From Lentisphaeria bacterium (GTDB taxonomy: Bacteria; Verrucomicrobiota; Lentisphaeria; Victivallales; UBA1829): a DNA stretch of 11,970 nucleotides. The position numbers and the translations under genes were made by a program. Under the pieces are notes generated by a model. It ran no database searches. It saw only the letters and a list, made by a program, of their open reading frames with translations, and was not told where the DNA came from. Location: assembly GCA_017540385.1 (NCBI GenBank), contig JAFYBD010000253.1:1-11970 (forward strand), in the 5' to 3' direction. Below, in pieces: positions 1 to 7,701 of this stretch (positions are counted from its first letter, which is position 1; each line of letters begins with the position of its first letter).

Positions 1-1
1 C

Positions 2-2116
2 AGCCCCGACCTGGTCTCCTGCTCCACGGCCGCCTACATCGGCCGTTACGACCTCCTCAAGGGCCTGAAGAAGGGCGGCACCTTCCTGCTGAACAGCCAC
101 TACTCCAACGATGAAGTCTTCGGTCACCTGACCCGCGACATGCAGGAATACATCATCAAGAACGACATCAAGTTCTACAACGTGAACGCCGAAGCCATCA
201 TCAAGAACATGCCCGGACTCCGCGGCAAGGGCGCGAACACCGTCATGATGGTCGCCTACTTCAAGGTTTCCGGCATCGTCCCGTTCGATCAGGCCGCCGC
301 CGAAATGAAGCTCCTGAACGCCAAGACGTTCGCGAAGAAGGGCCAGAACGTCATCGACATGAACAACCAGCTGGTCGACCTCGCGGCTGACGCCTGCCAC
401 GAAGTCAAGGTCCCGGCTTCCCTCGACGGTGTCCCGCACGCCGAACACCTGAAGCTCATCCCGGACGACGCAGACGAATTTACCAAGAAGATCATCGAGC
501 CCAGCATGCGCAACAACGGCGACTCCATCCCGGTTTCCGCCATGTCCATCGACGGCACCCTGCCCACCGGCACCGCCTGCCTCGAAAAGCGCGGCTTCGC
601 TCCGAAGGTCCCGCGTTGGGTCCCGGCGAACTGCATCCAGTGCGGCATCTGCGCCAACTCCTGCCCGCACGCCGCCATCCGCACGAAGCTCTTCCGTGAA
701 GAGACTCTCGCCTCCGCTCCGGCCAGCTTCGCCACCAAGGATCCGATCCCGAAGGCCGACGGCCTGAAGTTCAAAGTCCAGGTCTTCATCGAAGACTGCA
801 TGGCCTGCGGCGTCTGCCTCGACCAGTGCCCGATGACCGCCAAGGAAGGCAAGCAGGCTCTCGTCTGGTCCACGCTCGAAGACGAGCGCGCCGCCGGCGA
901 AAACGCCAACGAAGCCTTCTTCGAGGCCGCAGAGGACAACATCATGGGCAAGAACACCGTCGCCACCGTCAAGGGCGCGATGCTCCGCAAGCCGCTCTTC
1001 GAGTTCTCCGGCGCCTGCGCAGGCTGCGGCGAGACCCCGTACGTCAAGCTCGTCAGCCAGCTCTTCGGTGAAAACGCCATCGTCGCGAACGCCACCGGCT
1101 GCTCCTCCATCTACTCTGGCACGTTCCCGACCATCCCGTACACCAAGGGCAAATCCGGCCGCGGTCCGGCCTGGGCGAACTCCCTCTTCGAAGACAACGC
1201 CGAGTTCGGTTTCGGCATGCGCATGGCCGTCGATTCCAACCGCACCCTCCTGAAGCAGGAAGTCGAGAAGGTCCTCGCCTGCGAGACCGCTCCCGCCGAG
1301 CTGAAGGACGCCCTGAACAAGGCCATGAGCTTCTGGGACAACTCCAAGACCGACGAAGCAGTCGCCGCCCAGAAGGCCGCCAAGGCCGCCATCGAAAAGG
1401 CTGTCGCCGGCTGCAACTGCGACGCCTGCAAGCCCACCCTCTCCAAGATCCTCGAGCTCGCCGACTACTTCTGCGACAAGTCCGTCTGGATCATCGGCGG
1501 TGACGGCTGGGCCAACGACATCGGTTACGGCGGCATCGACCACGTCGTCGCCATGGGCAAGAACGTGAACATCCTCGTCCTCGACACCGAAGTCTACTCC
1601 AACACCGGCGGACAGTCCTCCAAGTCCACCCCGACCGCCGCGGTCGCCAAGTTCGCCGCCGGCGGCAAGAAGACCTACAAGAAGAACATGGGCTTCATGT
1701 GCATGAGCTACGGCTACGTGTACGTCGCCTCCGTCGCCCTCGGCGCGGATCGCGCCCAGACCCTGAAGGCCTTCCAGGAGGCCGAGGCATGGAACGGCCC
1801 GTCCATCATCTTCGCCTACGCTCCCTGCATCGCCCACAACATCGACATGAGCAAGACGCAGACCGAGCAGAAGCGCGCGGTGGATTGCGGCTACTTCCCG
1901 CTGTACCGCTACAACCCCGCGAACGAAGTGCCGTTCACGTGGGACGTCAAGAAGCCGTCCGACGGCAAGTTCCAGGAATTCATCCGCAGCGAAGGCCGCT
2001 ACAAAGCCCTGCTGAAGACCAATCCGGCCCACGCCGAAGAGCTCTTCGCCAAGGCCGAGAGCGACGCCGCCAAGCGCATGGAATTCTATCAGGAGGTCGG
2101 CAAGCTCATGAAGTGA
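2..2116 (+). CDS. nifJ: Pyruvate:ferredoxin (flavodoxin) oxidoreductase, C-terminal part, 5' truncated
   Basis: The enzyme oxidises pyruvate with CoA to acetyl-CoA and CO2, passing electrons to ferredoxin or flavodoxin in the cytoplasm of anaerobes. The reading frame is open from base 2, so the gene begins upstream; 704 residues are visible of a family usually near 1170-1200. Residue numbers here count from base 2. A ferredoxin domain carries two 4Fe-4S motifs, C211/C214/C217/C221 and C266/C269/C272/C276, each ending in CP. The thiamine-diphosphate domain follows with CAGCGETPY (C339, C342), ATGCSS (C367), GGDGWANDIGYGG, the YSNTGGQSSKSTPT segment and APCIAHN (C609); these four cysteines match the proximal cluster ligands of the family. 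An extra CNCDACK segment (C471, C473, C476) lies in the helical region before GGDGWA. Codons strongly favour C-ending forms, consistent with high expression. Identity is very secure; the true start cannot be seen. Confidence 0.96.
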   Translation, partial: SPDLVSCSTAAYIGRYDLLKGLKKGGTFLLNSHYSNDEVFGHLTRDMQEYIIKNDIKFYNVNAEAIIKNMPGLRGKGANTVMMVAYFKVSGIVPFDQAAAEMKLLNAKTFAKKGQNVIDMNNQLVDLAADACHEVKVPASLDGVPHAEHLKLIPDDADEFTKKIIEPSMRNNGDSIPVSAMSIDGTLPTGTACLEKRGFAPKVPRWVPANCIQCGICANSCPHAAIRTKLFREETLASAPASFATKDPIPKADGLKFKVQVFIEDCMACGVCLDQCPMTAKEGKQALVWSTLEDERAAGENANEAFFEAAEDNIMGKNTVATVKGAMLRKPLFEFSGACAGCGETPYVKLVSQLFGENAIVANATGCSSIYSGTFPTIPYTKGKSGRGPAWANSLFEDNAEFGFGMRMAVDSNRTLLKQEVEKVLACETAPAELKDALNKAMSFWDNSKTDEAVAAQKAAKAAIEKAVAGCNCDACKPTLSKILELADYFCDKSVWIIGGDGWANDIGYGGIDHVVAMGKNVNILVLDTEVYSNTGGQSSKSTPTAAVAKFAAGGKKTYKKNMGFMCMSYGYVYVASVALGADRAQTLKAFQEAEAWNGPSIIFAYAPCIAHNIDMSKTQTEQKRAVDCGYFPLYRYNPANEVPFTWDVKKPSDGKFQEFIRSEGRYKALLKTNPAHAEELFAKAESDAAKRMEFYQEVGKLMK

Positions 2117-2157
2117 GCCGCCGCTCCTGACAGGAACCGCGTTTCAAGCGCACATCC

Positions 2158-2192
2158 GGGCCCGTCCGAGTTCGATTCGGACGGGCCCTTTT
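2158..2192 (+). terminator. Intrinsic terminator after nifJ
   Basis: A perfect 12-bp GC-rich stem pairs GGGCCCGTCCGA (2158-2169) with TCGGACGGGCCC (2177-2188). The loop is 7 nt and the stem is followed directly by TTTT (2189-2192). It lies about 40 nt past the nifJ stop and ends that transcript before the kinase promoter. Confidence 0.9.
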
Positions 2193-2288
2193 CCGTCTTC
2201 GGACAGCCCGGAAACGCTTCCGCAAAGTCTTTTCGCGTTTCCAATGCCGGCAGACCCCGGAAAACTCCGGAAAAAATCGAAATGCGTG

Positions 2289-2317
2289 TTGAAAAATGAC
2301 CAGACAGGATGTATAAT
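2289..2317 (+). promoter_or_regulatory. Sigma70-type promoter of the hybrid kinase
   Basis: TTGAAA (2289-2294) and a perfect TATAAT (2312-2317) are 17 bp apart, in an AT-rich island downstream of the nifJ terminator. Transcription would start near 2324 and give a leader of about 44 nt. No operator-like repeat was recognised around it. Confidence 0.8.
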
Positions 2318-2367
2318 ACTGTTTCGAGATCACAAGCGTTATCGGACATCCTCAAAAAAGTACCACC

Positions 2368-5300
2368 ATGTCTTCTTCCGAATTGTTATCCGAATTGACG
2401 AAACGCCGTCTGTGCCGACTGAGCGTCGCCGGCGTCGGCGCACTGTTGTCTTTCCTTCTGTGGAGCATCCCCTGCGGAGTCCTCGCACAGGACGCCGGAA
2501 CCGACGGGGAAGAGGATGACGACTTCGGCGACGGTTTCGTGAATCCCGTCTACGTGATCGTCGATGAAGACGAAGAGGATTACGGTCCGGCAGTCGTGAC
2601 GCCTGCGAAGAACCCCGTTGTGAAGCCCGCGGATAAGCCTGCGGAGGTAAAACCCGCTGATAAGCCCGCGGATAAGCCCGCTGAGGTGAAGCCTGCGGAT
2701 AAGCCCGCTGAGGTGAACCCCGCGGATAAGCCTGCGGAGGTGAAGCCTGCGGAGGTGAAGCCTGCTGATCCCCCCGTTGAGACCCCCGTCGAAGAAACTT
2801 CCGTGAAATCGTCTGCGGATACGGGGGCAGTCCCTGCGACTTCGGTAAAATCCGATCCGGTCGAGGTCGTCGAGGTCGCGAAGACCCCCGACGTCGTTCC
2901 GGTTCACCGTGAAAACGAAGACAAGTCGGTATTCCGCAGCGAGAACGCCAAGGTCCTGGTCACGGGCGCGTTCTCCGCGGTCCTGATCCTCTTCCTCATC
3001 GGCTACATCATCGTCACGGACTATTTCCGCCGCAGGATGCTGCTTCGGCTCCGTGCGGTCTTCAAGCAGATTCCGAGCCGCATCGTGGTCGGCAGCCGCA
3101 ACGGTACCGCCCACTTCATCCACGTCGGCAAATTCGGCGTGGACAGCGGGTTCGTCGAGTTCCCCGTGGATGAGCTGCCGGAATACGCCGACGAGACGTT
3201 CCGGCACGCCTGGTCCGAGGTGTTCGCCACCGGCGAGACGCAGAAATTCCAGTTGGCGACCGGAAACCGCCACCGTTCCGTGGAGATGGCGCTCTTCGAC
3301 GATACGAAGGCGTTCGGACGCGAGACCGCGTTCTGGATCTCCCACGACGTGGAGGAGCTTCTGGAGGCGCAGAACGAACTGAAGGCCGGCCTCGACAACC
3401 AGAAGGAACTGAACCACCTCTTCGCCGCTTCGCTGAAGATGCTCTCGTCCGACGCGAAAGCCGAGGACATGACCGACCAGGTGCTGTCGTTCATCGTCTC
3501 CAGCGTCCGCGAGCACATGAAGGCGGACAGCTGCTGCGTGATGCGCTACGACTACGAGGGTCGCCGCATGGAGCTCTTCGCCAGCGACGTTTCCGGCGGC
3601 CTGACCCTGGCCGGCGACAAGCGCTATTTGCCGCTCCCCGAGAAGAAGGACCAGAAGATCATGGATCAGCTGGAGAACCACATGCCCGTGGTCATCACCG
3701 ATTTCCCGGCGTCGCTCTTCGCCGTTCCAGAATCCGAATCGAAGAAAGACGGCAGCCATCCGCCGAAGGTCGGCCTCTGCTTCGCCCCGGTCTTCATCGA
3801 CGGCAAGCTCTGGGGCCATATCGCCGCCATTTACAGGAAGAGCCGCCACGGCAAGTTCTCCGACCAGTATCTCCAGTTCATGCAGGGCACGGCCCACGTG
3901 GTCGAGGCCATGCTCGAATACCGCTTCATCCACTCCAGGCTCGAGCGCGGCGAATACGAGAAGCAGCTCATCATGGAGAACCTGCCGCTGCCGTTGATCC
4001 TGCTGGACCGCGACCTGAACCTGATCCAGCGGAACTCCGCCGCGATGAAGGATCTGGTCGATTTCCCGGATTCCCTCCACAACCATCTCTGCCATACCGT
4101 CTTCTGCAAGGCGGAAAATCCGCCGCCGGACTGCCCGGTCCGGGGCGTGCTCGCCGACCTCAAGCCGCACGTGAAGTCCCTCGCGCTCGGCGGAAGGGAA
4201 TACATGGTCCACGCCTATCCGATCATGATCGGCGGCGAACTCGCCAACATCCTGCTCGCGTGGTTCGACATGACCGAGTCGAACGAAGCCCAGCGGAAGA
4301 TGCAGGCCGCGCTCCTCGAAGCGAAGGACGCCAGCAAGGCCAAGAGCCTGTTCCTGGCCTCCATGAGCCACGAACTCCGCACGCCGCTGAACGCCGTCAT
4401 CGGGTTCTGCGAGCTGCTGCAGAACAACGCGCTTTCCCGCGAAAGCCAGCTCGAATACCTCAAATCCATCTCCGTGGCCGGCCACACCCTGCTCGACCTC
4501 ATCAGCAACATCCTCGATACCTGCAAGCTCGAGACCGAGCATATCCGGCTTCAGAACGGGAAAACCGACGTCCGCCAGATGCTCATGGACATGGTCAGCA
4601 TGTTCAAGTCCCTCGCGGAGAAAAAGCAGCTCGCGCAGCCGCTCGTGATCCCGGAGAATCTCCCTTACGTCGTGCTCGACCCGATGCGTCTGCGCCAGGT
4701 CCTCGTGAACCTCCTCGGCAACGCCTACAAGTTCACCGACAAGGGCTATGTGGGCATCAAGGTCTCCTGCACCATCAAGGAGCAGGGGCGCTGCCGCCTC
4801 GCCATCGCCATCCGCGACACCGGAATCGGCATCGAAGCGGACAAGAAGGAGCAGATATTCGAGCCGTTCGTCCAGCAGAACGCCTTCCGCGATACGCATG
4901 TCTACAAGGGCTCCGGGCTCGGACTCGCCATCTGCGACCGTTTCGTCAAGGCCATGGGCGGCCGCATCGACCTCGAGAGCGAGCTCAACAAGGGCAGCGT
5001 CTTCACCATCGTCTTCGAGGATGTCCCGTACATCATGCCGACCGAGGAGGAACGCCAGGCCGCGAAGGCCGCCGCGGCTGCCGCTTCCCATTCGGGCGAC
5101 GCAGCGTTGCTGAACGTCTTCGGCGCGCCGGACAACAGGAAGTCGGTCCCGAAGGTCGACCTGGACGGCATGAACGCGCTCATCGTCGACGACGTCCCGA
5201 TCAACCTGAAGGTTCTGAAGGCCATGCTGAAGGTATTCCACCTGAACACCACCGAGGCGGGCTCCGGCGACGACGCGCTGTCCAAGATCTCGTCCGTCAA

Positions 5301-5547
5301 GCCCGACCTCGTGCTGACCGACATGTGGATGCCCGGGCTCTCCGGCGAACAGCTCGCCGCGAAGATACGCGCGATCCCCGAGTTCGCGGACGTCGTCATC
5401 ATGGCGGTCACCGCCGACATCGAGAACAAGAACAACTTCGACATGTCGGGCTTCGACGGCATCCTCCTTAAACCGGTCACGAAGGACTCCCTCGCCATCG
5501 CGTTCCAGGACATGCTCGATTCCGGCAGACTGAAGCTGAAATCCTGA
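2368..5547 (+). CDS. Membrane hybrid sensor histidine kinase (PAS-like/GAF/PAS/HisKA/HATPase/receiver)
   Basis: This 1059-residue two-component sensor has its kinase and receiver in one chain. A cationic N terminus and hydrophobic stretch (about 13-40) end in VLA-QD, probably a signal peptide or first anchor. An acidic segment (about 47-72) and KPAD/KPAEV repeats (86-134) form the periplasmic part up to a membrane span at 196-217. Next come a probable PAS-like region (about 225-335), a helical linker, a GAF domain (about 351-515) and a PAS domain (about 530-640) with a C575/H576/C580/C589 cluster. HisKA carries MSHELRTP with H668. The ATPase domain shows the N box (N785), DTGIGI (817-822) and GSGLGLAI (848-855). 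The receiver has D941/D942, phospho-acceptor D985, T1015 and K1035. All catalytic residues are present. ATG 2368 follows the promoter but has no clear Shine-Dalgarno sequence. No partner regulator or Hpt gene is nearby and the signal is unknown. Confidence 0.93.
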   Translation: MSSSELLSELTKRRLCRLSVAGVGALLSFLLWSIPCGVLAQDAGTDGEEDDDFGDGFVNPVYVIVDEDEEDYGPAVVTPAKNPVVKPADKPAEVKPADKPADKPAEVKPADKPAEVNPADKPAEVKPAEVKPADPPVETPVEETSVKSSADTGAVPATSVKSDPVEVVEVAKTPDVVPVHRENEDKSVFRSENAKVLVTGAFSAVLILFLIGYIIVTDYFRRRMLLRLRAVFKQIPSRIVVGSRNGTAHFIHVGKFGVDSGFVEFPVDELPEYADETFRHAWSEVFATGETQKFQLATGNRHRSVEMALFDDTKAFGRETAFWISHDVEELLEAQNELKAGLDNQKELNHLFAASLKMLSSDAKAEDMTDQVLSFIVSSVREHMKADSCCVMRYDYEGRRMELFASDVSGGLTLAGDKRYLPLPEKKDQKIMDQLENHMPVVITDFPASLFAVPESESKKDGSHPPKVGLCFAPVFIDGKLWGHIAAIYRKSRHGKFSDQYLQFMQGTAHVVEAMLEYRFIHSRLERGEYEKQLIMENLPLPLILLDRDLNLIQRNSAAMKDLVDFPDSLHNHLCHTVFCKAENPPPDCPVRGVLADLKPHVKSLALGGREYMVHAYPIMIGGELANILLAWFDMTESNEAQRKMQAALLEAKDASKAKSLFLASMSHELRTPLNAVIGFCELLQNNALSRESQLEYLKSISVAGHTLLDLISNILDTCKLETEHIRLQNGKTDVRQMLMDMVSMFKSLAEKKQLAQPLVIPENLPYVVLDPMRLRQVLVNLLGNAYKFTDKGYVGIKVSCTIKEQGRCRLAIAIRDTGIGIEADKKEQIFEPFVQQNAFRDTHVYKGSGLGLAICDRFVKAMGGRIDLESELNKGSVFTIVFEDVPYIMPTEEERQAAKAAAAAASHSGDAALLNVFGAPDNRKSVPKVDLDGMNALIVDDVPINLKVLKAMLKVFHLNTTEAGSGDDALSKISSVKPDLVLTDMWMPGLSGEQLAAKIRAIPEFADVVIMAVTADIENKNNFDMSGFDGILLKPVTKDSLAIAFQDMLDSGRLKLKS
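2623..2769 (+). repeat. In-frame KPAD/KPAEV repeat tract in the kinase
   Basis: Eleven short units alternate between KPAD and KPAEV (one reads NPAD), making a 49-residue Lys/Pro/Ala tract at residues 86-134. At DNA level the units are near-identical 12-mers and 15-mers; the 15-mer AAGCCTGCGGAGGTG occurs twice in perfect tandem (2728-2742 and 2743-2757). Proline codons here are CCC or CCT and valine is GTG or GTA, unlike the CCG and GTC common in the rest of the gene. The tract probably arose by slippage and its copy number may vary between strains. Confidence 0.9.
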
Positions 5548-5645
5548 TCCGCGCGGGGGGCGGCCACCTCCCCGTTCGTCCCCCGTCGCCGCGCATCATT
5601 TCGCGCTTCGACCGCCGAAAACCTTTGTTTTGAGGTGTCCTCCAT

Positions 5646-5673
5646 TTGATTTTCGCCTCGCTGATGCTATATT
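5646..5673 (+). promoter_or_regulatory. Promoter of the dapL-rsmE unit
   Basis: TTGATT (5646-5651) and TATATT (5668-5673) have a 16-bp spacer; TATTAT (5670-5675) with an 18-bp spacer is an alternative -10. The island is AT-rich within GC-rich flanks. Because the promoter lies inside the upstream in-frame extension of the gene (an ATG at 5630), it supports the downstream start at 5705. Confidence 0.65.
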
Positions 5674-5687
5674 ATCTACTGCAAATC

Positions 5688-5695
5688 AGAAAGGA
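5688..5695 (+). promoter_or_regulatory. Ribosome binding site fixing the dapL start
   Basis: AGAAAGGA lies 9 nt before ATG 5705. It supports that start over the in-frame ATG at 5630, which precedes the promoter and would add 25 residues unlike the family. Confidence 0.6.
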
Positions 5696-5704
5696 CACCC
5701 TATT

Positions 5705-6946
5705 ATGGACCAGGAAAACTTCTTGCAGCAGAACTTCGCCGCCAGGATCGGCGGTTCCTCCTTCGGCAAAGACACCAAGATCTACAAATTCGAGAAGATC
5801 AAACGCGCCAAGCGCGCCGCCGCCGCCGAAAATCCCGGCGTCGAGCTCATCGACATGGGCGTCGGCGAGCCCGACGACATGGCGTTTCCCTGCGTCGTTT
5901 CCAAGCTCGCGGAAGAGGCCGCGAACTGGGCGAACCGGACCTACGCGGACAACGGCTGCGCGGAATTCAAGGCCGCAGCGGCGCGTTACATGAAGTCGCT
6001 CTACGGCGTCGAGCTCGATCCCGACACCCAGATCGTCCACGCCATCGGCAGCAAGTCCGCCCTCACGCTCCTGCCCTCCTGCTTCATCAACCCCGGCGAC
6101 GTCGCCGTCCTGACCGTCCCCGGTTACGGCGTGCTCGGCACCTGGACCGAATACCTCGGAGGCGAGGTCGTGAAGCTCCCGCTGCTCGAGGAGAACGGCT
6201 TCCTGCCCGACCTCGATTCCCTCACGGCCGACCAGCGCAGGCGCGCCAAGCTCCTGTACCTGAACTACCCGAACAACCCGACCGGCGCGTCCGCCACCGT
6301 CGAGTTCTTCACGAAGGCGGTCAATTTCGCCCGCGAGAACCACATCCTCATCGTGAGCGACGCCGCGTACGCCCCGCTGAACTTCGCGGGCAAGCCGCTG
6401 AGCATCCTCTCCATCCCGGGCGCGTTCGACTGCTGCGTGGAACTCCACAGCATGTCGAAGGGCTTCAACATGACCGGCTGGCGTCTCAGCTGGGTCTGCG
6501 GCAATCCGCTCGCCGTGAAGGCGTTCGCGACCGTGAAGGACAATGCCGACAGCGGGCAGTTCCTGGCCATTCAGAAGGCCGCCATCGCCGCGCTCGACGA
6601 CCAGGCAGCCATCACGCCCGCCATCTGCGAAAAATACCGCCGCCGCCTCGCCAGCATGGTCGAGACGCTGAAGAAGCTCGGATTCAACGCCAAGGTCCCG
6701 GCCGGCAGCTTCTACCTCTACGTGAAGGCCCCGAAGGCCACCGCCGACGGCACGCAGTTCGAGAACGGCGAGGCGTTCAGTCAGTGGCTGATCCGCAACA
6801 AGCTCATCAGCTCCGTCCCCTGGGACGACGCCGGGCACTTCGTGCGTTTCAGCGCCACCTTCGTCGCCCGCGGAGGCATCGACGACGAACGCCGCGTCCT
6901 GAACGAGTTCGCATCGCGTCTGGCGGACTGCAAGTTCGTCTTCTGA
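5705..6946 (+). CDS. dapL: LL-diaminopimelate aminotransferase (class I/II PLP aminotransferase)
   Basis: This 413-residue protein is a fold-type I aminotransferase. The predicted reaction converts tetrahydrodipicolinate to LL-diaminopimelate with glutamate as amino donor, a one-step route to lysine and peptidoglycan in the cytoplasm. Visible marks are GVGEPDD (52-58), the tyrosine-bearing VPGYGV segment (138-143), YPNNPTG (188-194), SDAAYA with D219 and Y222, the PLP-binding lysine K252 in SMSKGFNMTGWR, the DNADSGQF segment (279-286) and the carboxylate-binding arginine R381 in HFVRFSATF. The SMSK...NMTGWR plus DSG...IQ pattern fits the DapL branch better than generic aspartate aminotransferases, but substrate specificity is inferred. 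rsmE follows after 47 nt with no terminator between, so the two are probably co-transcribed. Other class I/II aminotransferases of this branch remain possible. Confidence 0.78.
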   Translation: MDQENFLQQNFAARIGGSSFGKDTKIYKFEKIKRAKRAAAAENPGVELIDMGVGEPDDMAFPCVVSKLAEEAANWANRTYADNGCAEFKAAAARYMKSLYGVELDPDTQIVHAIGSKSALTLLPSCFINPGDVAVLTVPGYGVLGTWTEYLGGEVVKLPLLEENGFLPDLDSLTADQRRRAKLLYLNYPNNPTGASATVEFFTKAVNFARENHILIVSDAAYAPLNFAGKPLSILSIPGAFDCCVELHSMSKGFNMTGWRLSWVCGNPLAVKAFATVKDNADSGQFLAIQKAAIAALDDQAAITPAICEKYRRRLASMVETLKKLGFNAKVPAGSFYLYVKAPKATADGTQFENGEAFSQWLIRNKLISSVPWDDAGHFVRFSATFVARGGIDDERRVLNEFASRLADCKFVF

Positions 6947-6993
6947 CCCCGATCTCTTCCCACCCCCTCGGAAACAAGGAGCCCGGCCCGACC

Positions 6994-7698
6994 ATGCACG
7001 CGTTTCGCTTCGACGAGCTTGCCGACGTTGGACCGGACTCCCTGATCCGTCTCGATCCGAGGGAGGAATCCCATCTCTTCAAAATCCTCCGGGCGCGTCC
7101 CGGCGACCGCGTGCGCCTGCTGGACGGACGCGGCACGACCGGCGTCGCCGTGGTGGGGCAGGGGCGCGAGCTCCGGCTCGAATCGAAGGAGACCGTGCCG
7201 CCCCCGGCGCGCCGTCTGCATCTCTACTTCGCCCCGCCGAAAAAACAGAAGCTCGATTCGCTGCTCAAGCAGTCGGTCGAACTCGGCGTGGACGTGCTCG
7301 TCCCGGTCCTCTGCGAACGCTCCGTCGTTCAGCCCGGCGAATCCTCCGTCGGCGGCCGCTGGACCGACCTTCTTTTTGAAGCGTGCAAGCAGTCCGGCAA
7401 TCCGTATCTCCCGGCCGTCAGCGCTCCGGTCACATTCGCCGCCGCCGTCGCCCGCGCCCGCGGGACGTGTTCCGCGCTGGTCGTGGGCTCCAACCGCACC
7501 GGGATCGCCCTTGACCTCGGGAATGTCCCGGACGTGGCGTTTTTCGTCGGCCCCGAGGGCGGTTTCACGGATGCGGAAATGGACGCGCTGTCCGCCGCCG
7601 GAGCCGTGCCGCTCAGGATCGGTTCGTGGACACTCCGCGTGGAGACGGCCGCGGCCGCCGGACTGGGCGTGCTGAACGTGCTGATGGGCCGTGCCTGA
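6994..7698 (+). CDS. rsmE: 16S rRNA (uracil-1498-N3)-methyltransferase RsmE
   Basis: The enzyme methylates N3 of U1498 in 16S rRNA of the small ribosomal subunit using S-adenosylmethionine. The 234-residue length is typical for the family. An N-terminal PUA-like domain carries the HLFKILR segment (27-33). The SPOUT domain shows the lysine-rich PPKKQKLD segment (81-88), a QSVELG stretch (93-98), EACKQSG (129-135), the knot motif GPEGGF (186-191) and LRVETAAAAG (214-223), the counterpart of the usual LRTETA. ATG 6994 is preceded by AAGGAG (6976-6981) at a 12-nt spacing, and this start aligns with the usual N terminus. The open frame extends back to 6784 but that part overlaps dapL and is discarded. 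It sits 47 nt after dapL and converges on the next gene with a 3-bp gap. Confidence 0.93.
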   Translation: MHAFRFDELADVGPDSLIRLDPREESHLFKILRARPGDRVRLLDGRGTTGVAVVGQGRELRLESKETVPPPARRLHLYFAPPKKQKLDSLLKQSVELGVDVLVPVLCERSVVQPGESSVGGRWTDLLFEACKQSGNPYLPAVSAPVTFAAAVARARGTCSALVVGSNRTGIALDLGNVPDVAFFVGPEGGFTDAEMDALSAAGAVPLRIGSWTLRVETAAAAGLGVLNVLMGRA

Positions 7699-7701
7699 AA
7701 C

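Noticed and set aside
2623..2769. The repeat tract as a CRISPR array or an intergenic repeat element
   Set aside because: The units are 12 or 15 bp, in frame, contiguous without spacers, and encode a regular KPAD/KPAEV peptide.
2386..5241. A 951-codon open frame on the minus strand opposite the kinase
   Set aside because: It is a shadow of GC-rich codon bias: the plus strand has complete kinase motifs in order, a consensus promoter and a start, while the antisense product shows no recognisable domain and extreme Val/Leu/Arg/Asp composition.
5551..5594. GC-rich hairpin after the kinase stop (GCGCGG with CCGCGC) as a terminator
   Set aside because: The arms pair over only 6 bp before a long G/C-rich interior, and no T-run follows, so an intrinsic terminator is not supported; it may still slow polymerase.
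5672..6838. A 388-codon minus-strand open frame opposite dapL
   Set aside because: The plus strand carries all PLP-aminotransferase motifs. The antisense product is low-complexity Gly/Val/Glu/Leu with no family marks.
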